Assembly (NCBI RefSeq): GCF_000152825.2
Contig: NC_014414.1
Coordinates: 1,550,001-1,614,000 of the forward strand
From: Parvularcula bermudensis HTCC2503
Lineage (GTDB): Bacteria; Pseudomonadota; Alphaproteobacteria; Caulobacterales; Parvularculaceae
DNA length: 64,000 bases
Direction: 5' to 3'
How positions within the stretch are numbered: the first letter of the stretch is position 1; each line of letters starts with the position of its first letter. Of this stretch, positions 33,958-42,425 are shown one piece after another. Both the position numbers and the translations under genes were made by a program. The notes below the pieces were generated by a model. It made no database searches. It had not been told where the DNA came from and saw nothing but the letters and a program-made list of their open reading frames with translations.

Positions 33958-35730
33958 TTAGTTGCTCACCTCGGCGGTGCCCTCACGGCGGGGGTCCACC
34001 GCCACCTCGATGCCGTCACGTCCAAGGGCGAAGCCATACAGCCCTGACGTCAGCTCGCGCTCGATCACCTCAAGGCCGTAGGAGTCGAGGGCGGCCACAG
34101 CCGCCTCGTCGAGACTGTCCTCGACGAATACGGAGGAGCCGGGGACCACGACATTCGCCGCCTCGACCGACGCTTGAAGCGGCATGTCATAGGCGAGGTG
34201 GAGCATCAGGCTTTTGGCGACATAGCCGATAATCGCTGGCCCACCCGGCGACCCGATCGCGATACGCGGCGCGCCCGTCTCGTCAAAGACGACGGTGGGG
34301 GACATCGAGCTGCGGGGACGTTTTCCCGCCGCCACGGCATTGACGACCGGATTGCCATCCTCATCCGTCGGCGAAAAGGAAAAATCGGTAAGCTGATTGT
34401 TCAGGATGAAGCCGCCCGCCATCAAATGGCTACCGAAGGCCGTCTCGACGGTCGTCGTCATCGACGCGATATTGCCATACCGATCGCGGATCGAAAAATG
34501 ACTGGTCCCGGGTAAGTCGGCAGAGCTGTCCTGGCCCAGTTGATCGGCCAATCCGTCGGTGGTCGGATCGCCGGCCTCTACACTTTCGGCCGCCATGGCG
34601 CCGATTAGCCCGGCACGATGATCGATATAGGGGGCGGACAACAGCCCCTCGACCAGGCCGGCCGTGCCAATGGTGTCGGTCCCCATGGCACTGGGGTCTC
34701 CGATATAGAGGCCCCGGTCGGCATAGGCGAGACGGGAGGCTTCGGCATAGGTCGGCCAGATCGACGCCGAGGGGCTCTCGGGCAGACCCGCCGCTTCGCT
34801 GAGGGCGAGTATTTGCAACATGGTCAGGCCGGAACTCGGTGGCGGCATGGTGCAGATCTCTGCGGAAAAGATCTCCGCACAGACTGGCTCTCTGATCTGA
34901 ACCTCATAGGCGGCGAGATCTTCCGTCGTCATCGTCCCTTCGCCGGCCTTTTCATTGACGGCAGCGACGATCTGCTCGGCGATATCGCCGGTATAGAAGG
35001 CGCCCGCACCGCTGCCGGCAATGGCCGACAGCGTTTCGGCATAGGCGGGGTTTTGCAGCAGCGTCCCCTCGGCCACGGGCTCCCCCTCCTCAGTGTAGTA
35101 GAGGGCCGCCGCCGCGGGGGTATCGATAAGACGCGTGGTGCGCCCAAGGAGGGAGTGAAGCCGGGGGCTCACCTCAAAGCCGTCTCGCGCCTTTTCCTCG
35201 GCGTCGGCGAACAGGCTACTCCATTCGAGCTTCCCGTGTTCGCGATGTACGAGGTCCAGCATGGCCACGACACCAGGGACGCCCACGGACAGGCCCGAGG
35301 TCACGGCATCGTAGAAATTCAACCGCTCCCCGTCTTCGGTGAGGAACATGTCCGGCCTGGCGGACAATGGCGCCACTTCTCGCCCGTCATACGCTTGGAG
35401 CTTGTCGGCCTGCGCGTCGTAATAGAGCAGGAAGGCCCCGCCGCCGAGGCCGGAGGATTGCGGCTCCACCAGGCCCAGCATGGCCTGGACCGCAATGGCC
35501 GCATCGATGGCCGTCCCGCCTTCGCGCAGGATCGCCGCCCCCGCTGAGGTCGCCAGGGGATTGGCGGTCACCACAACCCATTGTTCGCTTGGCGCGGCGA
35601 GACTTGAGGCCTCGACCTGGGCGGCGTCCGTTGCGACGCTGTCGAGGGCTTGATCGTCATTGACGCCGTTATCGCCACAGGCGGCGAGCAGAGTGGTGGA
35701 AAGCGCCAAAAGGCTCACGAAACGGTGCAT
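33958..35730 (-). CDS. ggt: Gamma-glutamyltransferase, predicted lipoprotein
   Basis: This enzyme transfers or hydrolyses the gamma-glutamyl group of glutathione in the periplasm. The 590-residue precursor is self-cleaved ahead of a catalytic threonine, found here in LPGTSHFSIRDRYGNIASMT. Other family marks are AAAILREGGTAIDAAIAVQA, LGGGAFLLYYD and the C-terminal SSMSPTVVFDETGAPRIAIG. The N-terminus has a lipobox (LLAACGDN), so the enzyme is probably membrane-anchored rather than freely soluble. It is divergent from the P1-peptidase gene, 61 bp apart. Confidence 0.9.
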   Translation of the reverse strand: MHRFVSLLALSTTLLAACGDNGVNDDQALDSVATDAAQVEASSLAAPSEQWVVVTANPLATSAGAAILREGGTAIDAAIAVQAMLGLVEPQSSGLGGGAFLLYYDAQADKLQAYDGREVAPLSARPDMFLTEDGERLNFYDAVTSGLSVGVPGVVAMLDLVHREHGKLEWSSLFADAEEKARDGFEVSPRLHSLLGRTTRLIDTPAAAALYYTEEGEPVAEGTLLQNPAYAETLSAIAGSGAGAFYTGDIAEQIVAAVNEKAGEGTMTTEDLAAYEVQIREPVCAEIFSAEICTMPPPSSGLTMLQILALSEAAGLPESPSASIWPTYAEASRLAYADRGLYIGDPSAMGTDTIGTAGLVEGLLSAPYIDHRAGLIGAMAAESVEAGDPTTDGLADQLGQDSSADLPGTSHFSIRDRYGNIASMTTTVETAFGSHLMAGGFILNNQLTDFSFSPTDEDGNPVVNAVAAGKRPRSSMSPTVVFDETGAPRIAIGSPGGPAIIGYVAKSLMLHLAYDMPLQASVEAANVVVPGSSVFVEDSLDEAAVAALDSYGLEVIERELTSGLYGFALGRDGIEVAVDPRREGTAEVSN

Positions 35731-35790
35731 GGTTCCCCCAAAAATGCCTACACTACGCCATTATCCGACTGAGTCGACGGAGAATGGGAG

Positions 35791-36774
35791 ATGCAGATGT
35801 CAGGGAATGACCTGGGAGACATTCCGGGACTGACCGTCGGCCAGGCGGCGTGTTCCACCGCTGAGACCGGGGTGACCGTCATCGTTGCCGACAGCCCGGC
35901 GATCGCGGCGGTGGATATTCGCGGTGGGGGGCCGGGCACCAGGGAAACCGATGCCCTCGGTCTCTCCCGTCTGGTTGGCCAGGTCGACGCCATCGTCCTC
36001 GCGGGGGGCTCGGTCTACGGCCTTGCCGCGGCCGACCGTGTCTGCACCCTCATGGGCAAAGAAGGGCGAGGCGTCGGGCTGACGGGGCGGGATGATATCC
36101 CGAAAAGCCCTATCGTCCCAGCCGCCATTCTCTGGGATCTGGACCGCGGAGATAAGAGGTGGGGGGCCGAGCCCCCCTATCGGGACCTCGCTGAGGCGGC
36201 CTATCGGTCGCGATCGACCTCAATCAACCTTGGGGCTGTCGGCGCGGGGAAGGGGGCCATGGCCGGCGCGCATAAGGGGGGCGTTGGCTCGGCCAGCGCT
36301 GCAATCGCCGGAGGACGGGTGGCGGCCTTGATCGCGGTCAACAGCTTCGGCAGCCCCTATGTCCCGGGCACGCCTCATTTTTGGGCGGCGCCTTTTGAGC
36401 AGGGGGCCGAATTCGGGGGGCGAGGGGTCGGGCCCCACACGGGCATTGCCGATTTCCCGCCCGACACGGCGATGGCGGCCATGGCCGGCGCCCGTCGCAA
36501 CACCACTATCGGAGTTGTCGCCACGGATATTCCGCTCACGCGGGCGCAGGCGGCGCGTCTGGCCATCATGGCCCAGACGGGGATGGCCCGCGCGCTGCGT
36601 CCCGTCCATGCCCCAACGGACGGGGATATTTTGTTCGTTCTCTCGACTGGCAAGGGGCCGGCACCTGACACCGAGGCCGCCCAGCTCCGCCTCCTGACCC
36701 TTGGCACCGCTGCTGCCGATGTCGTCGCCAGGGCCATTGCGCGGGGCGTGTACGCCGCCGAACACATGGGGTGA
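35791..36774 (+). CDS. P1-family (DmpA/NylC-type) N-terminal nucleophile hydrolase
   Basis: A 327-residue member of the P1 (MEROPS S58-like) family of self-processing aminopeptidases and amide hydrolases. Family blocks are AVDIRGGGPGTRETDAL, VDAIVLAGGSVYGLAAADRV, and ARRNTTIGVVATDIPLTRAQ. In related hydrolases, the chain cleaves itself before a Thr or Ser to expose the nucleophile; the Asn-Thr in RRNTT is the probable site. The substrate is unknown. Two ATGs (35791, 35797) each have a purine-rich site. The divergent neighbour is a gamma-glutamyltransferase, which may hint at peptide or amide scavenging. Confidence 0.8.
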   Translation: MQMSGNDLGDIPGLTVGQAACSTAETGVTVIVADSPAIAAVDIRGGGPGTRETDALGLSRLVGQVDAIVLAGGSVYGLAAADRVCTLMGKEGRGVGLTGRDDIPKSPIVPAAILWDLDRGDKRWGAEPPYRDLAEAAYRSRSTSINLGAVGAGKGAMAGAHKGGVGSASAAIAGGRVAALIAVNSFGSPYVPGTPHFWAAPFEQGAEFGGRGVGPHTGIADFPPDTAMAAMAGARRNTTIGVVATDIPLTRAQAARLAIMAQTGMARALRPVHAPTDGDILFVLSTGKGPAPDTEAAQLRLLTLGTAAADVVARAIARGVYAAEHMG

Positions 36775-36807
36775 GCGCTGACGACGTCCGACGGACGGGA
36801 TAAGGCG

Positions 36808-37281
36808 CTAATTACGGCGGACCGGGAGGGTGAGGGTCACATCCGCGGCGGTCTCGAAATCGAGGGTGACCTCGACCTCCTCTGCGGTGGTGAGATCAGG
36901 GGAAGGGCGGATCATCATGAGGTGATAGCCGCCGGGTTCGAGGGCGATGGACTCACCTGCGGGCAGGATCAGGGCGTCGAGGCGGTCCATCGCCATCACG
37001 CCCTCTTTCATTGTCATGGTGTGAATTTCCACCACTTCGGCAGCATCGGAGCTGGCGGCGAGGAGGCGATCGCCGGTCGATGATCGCAAGGTGAAATAGG
37101 CCGCCGTCGACAAGGCTCCCTCGCTCGGTCGGCGGACAAAGCCGGGCACGATCGAAATGGCGGCTTGCGGCTCGCTCTCTGGCTCGGAGGGGGCGGCCTC
37201 TTGATTCCCGCCACAAGCGACGGCAAGCGGCAGCATTCCGAAGAGAGCGATGATGCTGGCAGTTTTCACAATTCGGCCCAT
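36808..37281 (-). CDS. PCu(A)C-type copper chaperone, predicted lipoprotein
   Basis: A periplasmic copper chaperone of the PCu(A)C family, which delivers Cu(I) to cytochrome oxidase. Residues near EVVEIHTMTMKEGVMAMDRL supply the His and Met ligands, and GGYHLMMIRPSPDL has the distal His-x-Met pair. The N-terminus has a signal ending AVACGG, suggesting a lipidated cysteine. ATG 37281 is preceded by AAGGGAG at 8 bp. It is about 157 residues long. It converges on the P1-peptidase gene and diverges from the DUF3126 gene. Confidence 0.85.
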   Translation of the reverse strand: MGRIVKTASIIALFGMLPLAVACGGNQEAAPSEPESEPQAAISIVPGFVRRPSEGALSTAAYFTLRSSTGDRLLAASSDAAEVVEIHTMTMKEGVMAMDRLDALILPAGESIALEPGGYHLMMIRPSPDLTTAEEVEVTLDFETAADVTLTLPVRRN

Positions 37282-37406
37282 ATCCAAGGCTCCCTTTGAT
37301 AGTCAGTCGTGCGGATGAATAGGGCTATCCGTTCCGCACGCGCAAGTCGGCCCCTGCCGTCTTCGGCGGTGCCAATGCGCCTTCACCGGGCGAGGAAAGG
37401 ATTGCA

Positions 37407-37838
37407 ATGTCCCCCACCGAACTCGATAAGCTGAGCCGCTTTCTCAAGGCCCGTTTCCGGAGCGAGACCGTCACCCTCAAGGCAGTTCCGGGCCAGGGCG
37501 CCGCAGGGGTCTATGATGAGAGTGAGTTTCTCGGTCTTTTGACCCGTGACGAGGATGAGGGCGAAATCTCGTTCGATTTTGTGATGCGGCTCCCGGCCGA
37601 GCAGGACAAGATCTCGGCATGGGAAATATCGCGGCTGCAACAGATCCTGGCGGAGGTCTTCCGCACCGAGGAATTAAGGGTGGAGCATCGTCCTAATAAA
37701 GATGATTCCGCCGAGGTCTATATCGGCGAAGAGTTCATCGGCGTCTTGTTTCTCGACACTGAAGAAGACGAAACGATCGTGAGCTTCAATATGGGCATTT
37801 TGGATATCGATCTTGACGATGCCGAAGGATCCGCCTGA
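37407..37838 (+). CDS. DUF3126 protein with a duplicated domain
   Basis: A 143-residue cytoplasmic protein of unknown function. The C-terminal half (about 73-135) carries the DUF3126 signature, including PNKDDSAEVYIGEEFIGVLF. The N-terminal half (about 5-62) is a diverged copy: ELDKLSRFLKARF aligns with EISRLQQILAEVF, and VYDESEFLGLLTRDEDE with VYIGEEFIGVLFLDTEE. As I remember the family, most members are single-domain proteins of about 70 residues. The start is preceded by GAGGAAAGG. The UDG-family gene begins inside its last 20 bases. Confidence 0.8.
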   Translation: MSPTELDKLSRFLKARFRSETVTLKAVPGQGAAGVYDESEFLGLLTRDEDEGEISFDFVMRLPAEQDKISAWEISRLQQILAEVFRTEELRVEHRPNKDDSAEVYIGEEFIGVLFLDTEEDETIVSFNMGILDIDLDDAEGSA

Positions 37839-38493
37839 GCCGCCCCAATGGTTACGCCTGAAAGAGACGCTCTCGGCCTGCCGGTACTGTGAGACGAGGG
37901 GGCTGATCCCTCAGGCACGGCCAATATTTCAGCTTCCAGTGACCGCTCGTATCGGCGTTTTCAGTCAAGCGCCGGGAAATCTCGCCCATCAGGGGGGCAA
38001 ACCCTTCCTTGACCCCTCAGGGGATCGGTTGAGGCGCTGGATGGGGCTAACCGAGGATCAATTTTATGGGTCCGGCCTGATCGCCATCGTGCCCATGGCG
38101 TTCTGCTTTCCGGGGTATGACGGAACCGGGCCGACCGGCAGAGGGGGGGACAGGCCGCCGCCCCGGATTTGCGCCGAGAAATGGCGGAACGAGATCATGG
38201 CGATGATCGATGACCGGCTGGAGATCGTCTTACTGATTGGTCGCTACGCCCAGGAATGGCACCTTGGCAAATCCGCCGCTCGGCGGCTCAGTGACGCGGT
38301 CGGGCAATGGCCGAGCCATTTTGCCGACGCGGATCGTGGGGGCGAGCTGATCCTACCGATGCCGCATCCCAGCTGGCGCAATACCGCCTGGTTGAAACGC
38401 CATCCTTGGTTCGAGGCTGAGGTGATCCCTCGGCTGCAAAGACGCATTGCCGATGTCTTTGCCGCCGCCGGTCAGCCGTTGACAGCCCGATGA
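37819..38493 (+). CDS. Uracil-DNA glycosylase superfamily protein
   Basis: A 224-residue protein with the UDG fold. VFSQAPGNLAHQGGKPFLDP resembles motif 1 of the family 4/5 type enzymes (GEAPG...G.PF), and LPMPHPSWRN is the HPS-type motif 2. A Cys pair (CRYC) is near residues 22-25, but the four-cysteine iron-sulfur set of family 4 is not evident. The substrate may be uracil in DNA or another damaged base. The gene overlaps the DUF3126 gene by 20 bp. The activity is inferred from the fold only. Confidence 0.7.
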   Translation: MPKDPPEPPQWLRLKETLSACRYCETRGLIPQARPIFQLPVTARIGVFSQAPGNLAHQGGKPFLDPSGDRLRRWMGLTEDQFYGSGLIAIVPMAFCFPGYDGTGPTGRGGDRPPPRICAEKWRNEIMAMIDDRLEIVLLIGRYAQEWHLGKSAARRLSDAVGQWPSHFADADRGGELILPMPHPSWRNTAWLKRHPWFEAEVIPRLQRRIADVFAAAGQPLTAR

Positions 38494-38547
38494 AAAGCCC
38501 CCCTCGGCAGGGCGGCTCTGTGACGCTCTTTCGCGAAGAGGGGACGG

Positions 38548-39519
38548 TCAGCCGCGAGGACTGCCCGCCTCAGCAATCCATCCAACGCAGCGGGAGACAT
38601 CCTGCAGCCCGTGGGTGCCGATACAGAAAGCTTCCTCATAGGAGGTTCGCGTCGCCGCGATACATTGGTCGAAATTCAGCATGGCCATCGTGTAGCACCG
38701 CTTGCCACGACGATTGGGCTTATAGGCTTCCAGATGTTGCGTGTTCAGATCGTCGAGCGCATAGCGCGCCGCCAGGACCAGCGCCTTCGTCATGTAGAAT
38801 TGGCGGTCCTGGTCGAGGGGGGGCGCCGCGGGCGGCACTTCGGACGACCAGTCGGGCGACCATGCCTGATCGGTCTTGAGAAGGGGAATCCGGGCGCCTT
38901 TCATATCGCTCGATTGGGCGCGGGGCGCGTATGTCACCCAGTCGCGGGACTCCTTGTAGGATTTGGCGGCATTCACCCGTGTCATGCCTTTGGTCGGTAA
39001 TTTGCTCCGGGCCCAGCCGGTCTCCTGTAGGCGATAAGCATCGGCGATATAGCGATCGCCCAAGGCTTCGATTCGCATTGCGTCTTTCGCGAAGGCCGTA
39101 CGAATCGCCTCGATGGCCTCGTCGGCGCCGCGCAGATCGCGCACGACCCCCGGATTTTCGCGCAAATCCTCAAGAAAAGCCTCACGCCGTTTGTCCCGCT
39201 GTCCTTTCTCGGCGAGGGAGGCGGCAAAGCGGGGGCTCTCCGCCGCGATCAGGGCGGCGTAAGCGAGTTGGGCGCGGGCCATCCGATCCACCGGATGCGA
39301 CGCCAGACGCTCATGTGCCTGGCGCGTGATCGAGGCCGAATTGAGAGGCGTGGCGTCGACGAAGGACAGGTCTTCGCGCAGCCGAACGTAAAAACTTGCC
39401 GTGGTTTCGAGAAGGGGCGCCGCACCGATCTGCGTCTTCGACAAAGACGGTGCATCCTCCGCCCCAGCCGTTGATCCCATCAACACGGCGACCGCCGCGA
39501 TGATCCATCGTGAACCCAT
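38548..39519 (-). CDS. Exported protein of unknown function with a four-cysteine C-terminus
   Basis: A 323-residue protein that I do not recognise functionally. A signal peptide (MGSRWIIAAVAVLMGSTAGA) starts at ATG 39519, which has GGGAG upstream; longer in-frame starts lack one. The body is mostly helical (RMARAQLAYAALIAAESPRF, DEAIEAIRTAFAKDAMRIEA). The C-terminal 45 residues contain four cysteines in KRCYTMAMLNFDQCIA, EEAFCIG and VSRCVGW. This suggests two disulfides in the periplasm. It is transcribed away from the histidine kinase and toward the UDG-family gene. Confidence 0.7.
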   Translation of the reverse strand: MGSRWIIAAVAVLMGSTAGAEDAPSLSKTQIGAAPLLETTASFYVRLREDLSFVDATPLNSASITRQAHERLASHPVDRMARAQLAYAALIAAESPRFAASLAEKGQRDKRREAFLEDLRENPGVVRDLRGADEAIEAIRTAFAKDAMRIEALGDRYIADAYRLQETGWARSKLPTKGMTRVNAAKSYKESRDWVTYAPRAQSSDMKGARIPLLKTDQAWSPDWSSEVPPAAPPLDQDRQFYMTKALVLAARYALDDLNTQHLEAYKPNRRGKRCYTMAMLNFDQCIAATRTSYEEAFCIGTHGLQDVSRCVGWIAEAGSPRG

Positions 39520-39613
39520 CCCTATCTCCCGATGACGTTTGCGAGAATCTGCGCCCCGCATCATTTCGGTTACCATATCACACCTGCTCCAATTTTCAGG
39601 TGCAAGGTCACGG

Positions 39614-40933
39614 ATGGCGGAATTTTCACAATTTCCAAGACCTTCCGATCCCGAGCCCCATTCTCCTCTTCATGGCGGCAGGGTGCCGGGAAATGATTCA
39701 GCATCCGTTAACGGTCGTGGCCATAGCCTTAACAATACGATGTTCGATTCTTTAAAAACGCGCCGCCGCTCGCAGGCATGGACCTCACAGGAATGGCTTT
39801 CTGGGGGAGGCGATGTGCTTGCCGCCCATGGTCCCGACGGACGATTTCTTGTGGCTTCGGAGGGGGCGGCGGCGATGTTCGGCCTTCCCGCCGAAAAGTT
39901 AATCGGCGCGCCGATTATGGATGTGGTGGCCACGGGCGATCAGGAAAAATTACTCTCGGCTCTAGGGCAGGTGGCGGCCCCGGGGGGGCGCGATCAAGTC
40001 AGCTTTGATTGTCGCACAAGGGCCCGTCCCGGCCATGTCGGTCAGATGGTGGAAATCAGCCTTAGTCGCACCGGTTCAGGCTTTCGGTCCGTCACGAGAA
40101 ATATCGAGCATCGGCTTGAGCGGGAGACGGTGGCAAAGACGCGGGCCGAGCAGGAAATCCAGGCGACCATGCGCCGCCGAGACCAATTGGCAAATGTCAG
40201 CCACGAAATCAGAACGCCCCTTAACGCTGTAATCGGCTTTGCCGATGCGATTTACGGGGAACAATTCGGCCCCCTGTCGAATGATCGATATCGCGACTAT
40301 GCGCGCATTATCCATGACAGCGGCCAGCACCTTCTCAGCTTGCTGTCGGACATTCTCGATCTCAGTAAGGCTGAGGCAAACGAAACGCCGCTGCAGCTTG
40401 AGCCGGAGGATCCGGCGGAATTGATTCGCTTTTGCGTCGACATCATGCAGCTCCGCGCCAGCGAGGCCGGTTTGACCCTCCGATTCGACGGGGGGAGCGA
40501 CCAGCTGGGCGATCGGGTGTTCCTGGATGCGAAGATTGTCCGGCAGATCATTCTCAATCTGCTCTCCAATGCCCTCAAATTTACCGAGAAGGGCGAGATC
40601 ACGCTGGCCAGCAAGCGGGAGGGGGAGAGCCTCGTGATGACGGTCAGCGACACAGGCGTCGGGATGTCACCGGACGATCTCTCCCGCGTTGGCCGCCGCT
40701 TTCACCAGGCGCGCTCCGAGGGGGTGCGGGGCGCAAGGGGAACGGGCATAGGGCTGTCGCTCTCAAAGGCCCTTGCGCGAGTGCATGGGGGCGAATTGAC
40801 CCTCATGAGCCGGTTGGGGGAGGGCACGACGGCGACCCTTCGTCTCCCCTATCGCCCGGCGCAGGAGGATAAGGTCTCGGCCACGGGAAGCTCGGGGGAC
40901 AATGTCGTGGCGCTCACCGCGCATCGGCCGTGA
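39614..40933 (+). CDS. PAS-domain sensor histidine kinase
   Basis: A soluble histidine kinase of about 439 residues with no obvious transmembrane segment. A PAS-like region (LAAHGPDGRFLVASEGAAAM) precedes the HisKA helix with the phosphoacceptor H197 in VSHEIRTPLNAVIGFADAI. A HATPase domain follows with LLSNALKFTEKGEI, VSDTGVGM and the G2-type ARGTGIGLSLSKALARVHGG. The kinase motif resembles the alphaproteobacterial cell-cycle kinases of the PleC/DivJ/PdhS group, but this is only an impression. No response regulator is adjacent. I chose ATG 39614 (AAGG upstream); a longer TTG start at 39539 is possible. Confidence 0.85.
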   Translation: MAEFSQFPRPSDPEPHSPLHGGRVPGNDSASVNGRGHSLNNTMFDSLKTRRRSQAWTSQEWLSGGGDVLAAHGPDGRFLVASEGAAAMFGLPAEKLIGAPIMDVVATGDQEKLLSALGQVAAPGGRDQVSFDCRTRARPGHVGQMVEISLSRTGSGFRSVTRNIEHRLERETVAKTRAEQEIQATMRRRDQLANVSHEIRTPLNAVIGFADAIYGEQFGPLSNDRYRDYARIIHDSGQHLLSLLSDILDLSKAEANETPLQLEPEDPAELIRFCVDIMQLRASEAGLTLRFDGGSDQLGDRVFLDAKIVRQIILNLLSNALKFTEKGEITLASKREGESLVMTVSDTGVGMSPDDLSRVGRRFHQARSEGVRGARGTGIGLSLSKALARVHGGELTLMSRLGEGTTATLRLPYRPAQEDKVSATGSSGDNVVALTAHRP

Positions 40934-41238
40934 CGGCCCGACTAAGAGCCGATCTTCGCGTGACCTCCCTCAAGCGCATTGTCGAGGCGCGCGGCGACTT
41001 CTTTACAATCGTGAAGCAAGGGCACCCCGAGGCGGGGGTTATTCATGTGATTGTTGGCCATCGGGGGGCGTGGACATTGATCAGCGAGGGGGCGGGGGGC
41101 TGGGTCCTCCGTCTTGAGACCACGGCGCGAGATGAGATCGATAGGACGCTAGAGCGCGAAGCGCGCTTTGATCCGGACCATTGGGCAATCGAAATCGAGG
41201 GCAGGCTGAGCCTCGACGATCTTGCCGCCATGATTTGA
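40930..41238 (+). CDS. DUF1491 family protein
   Basis: A 102-residue cytoplasmic protein. RLRADLRVTSLKRIVEARGD, FFTIVKQGHPEAGVIHVIVG and RFDPDHWAIEIEGR match the DUF1491 pattern common in alphaproteobacteria. Function unknown. The GTG start overlaps the kinase stop by 4 bp, so it is co-translated with the kinase. Confidence 0.75.
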   Translation: MTARLRADLRVTSLKRIVEARGDFFTIVKQGHPEAGVIHVIVGHRGAWTLISEGAGGWVLRLETTARDEIDRTLEREARFDPDHWAIEIEGRLSLDDLAAMI

Positions 41239-41252
41239 GGGGCATACCTCGC

Positions 41253-41357
41253 CTAGAGCCGTGTCGAGCCCCTTAGTCGTGAACTATCTTTAGGTTTTGA
41301 TTGCATCGCATTGTCTTTGCGCGAATCTGCCCCCCCTTCGCATGGAAAAGGCTCTAG
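41253..41357 (+). repeat. 105-bp palindrome-ended repeat (copy B)
   Basis: It begins CTAGAGC and ends GCTCTAG (7-bp inverted termini). Internal matches to the inverted copy at 61962-62067 include TCTTTAGGT, an ATTG.ATCGC.TT.TCTT stretch, and TTCGC near the right end. Its right terminus supplies the TAG stop codon of the DUF2336-like gene. Confidence 0.75.
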
Positions 41358-42316
41358 GAAGCGATAGCCGTTTCAAGCGACTCTTTATTGATCTCTTCTT
41401 TGACCCGAATTTGCCAGAACCGCATGACCCGCTCGGCGGTCTCCCTTGGCAATTGGTCATAGGTGTGGAGGATCGGCTCTTCCAGCAGGTCATCCGTGTC
41501 CCGTGCATTAAACCGGGTCAGTGCCTCGGCGAAGACCGAGCGCCGGACGTCCCGGGCCCGACAGGCGATCGCAAAGCAATCGAAGGAGCGATCGTTGAGA
41601 ATCCGGAACATGGTCGCCGCATCGACATCGAAGAATTCCATCCCTGCAAAGATGAACTCGGTCATCGCGCGGGCGCCAAGCAGTTCGAGGAGCAAATCAT
41701 CGTCCACCGGCCGAACGCGCGTCCACTCCTTAATTTTGCGGCGGGCGAGAATAATCTCTTCGCGCCCGGCGTCGCAGGCGGCCTTCACCACATCGCTACG
41801 CAATTTGTCGAAGGCTTTTCTGAGAAATTGGGCCCGGTCCTCCCCAATCTGCGGGGTCAGTTGTTTGAGGAAAAAGGTGACTTGGCACTGAAAGAGCCAA
41901 TCGGGCATCGGTTCGGGCAGGTGAAGGGAGTGGCCTTCCTTCAAAGGAATATTGGGATCGAGGTCGCCGGGATCGGCCGCTTCTTTGAAATAAAGAAACA
42001 AGTCGCCGATCGGCCGCGTCACAGTGCCGCGCAGGAAGCGTCGATTGGGGGAGTTGAGGCCGATAATGAGATTGCGGGCCTCTTTCTCGTCCATCCCGGC
42101 CTTCGCCAAAAGCGCGACAATCATCCGACGCGACTTTCGATCCATGGCCGAGGCCGTGCGGGAGAGCAGAAGATCGAAGAGGGAGGTGTTCCGCCGGCCA
42201 TAGCGGTCTTCGCAGACCATAAACTTCTCGGTCACGTCGCGAAGCATCCGGCGGCGGTCTTGGCTCCCGCCCAGGGTGTCGAAGGCGATCAATCGCTGAA
42301 GCGCGTGAGTAGACAT
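41354..42316 (-). CDS. DUF2336-like helical protein
   Basis: A 320-residue, mainly helical cytoplasmic protein. LLSRTASAMDRKSRRMIVAL, AKAGMDEKEARNLIIGLN and the later FRILNDRSFDCFAIACRARD resemble DUF2336-type proteins of alphaproteobacteria, which look like HEAT or four-helix arrays. I know no function for them. The stop codon lies inside the terminal CTAGAGC of the repeat at 41253-41357, so the C-terminus may have been shaped by that element. It is transcribed alone and diverges from nothing recognisable. Confidence 0.55.
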   Translation of the reverse strand: MSTHALQRLIAFDTLGGSQDRRRMLRDVTEKFMVCEDRYGRRNTSLFDLLLSRTASAMDRKSRRMIVALLAKAGMDEKEARNLIIGLNSPNRRFLRGTVTRPIGDLFLYFKEAADPGDLDPNIPLKEGHSLHLPEPMPDWLFQCQVTFFLKQLTPQIGEDRAQFLRKAFDKLRSDVVKAACDAGREEIILARRKIKEWTRVRPVDDDLLLELLGARAMTEFIFAGMEFFDVDAATMFRILNDRSFDCFAIACRARDVRRSVFAEALTRFNARDTDDLLEEPILHTYDQLPRETAERVMRFWQIRVKEEINKESLETAIAS

Positions 42317-42425
42317 AGAGACCCCGTGACCACGATCCCGATTTACTTGTCAGCTCTTACGATTCGATAAAGGTCTGTCTAAGAAACCATACTAAACCCT
42401 TAAAGAAAATTAGCATGGTTACTGA

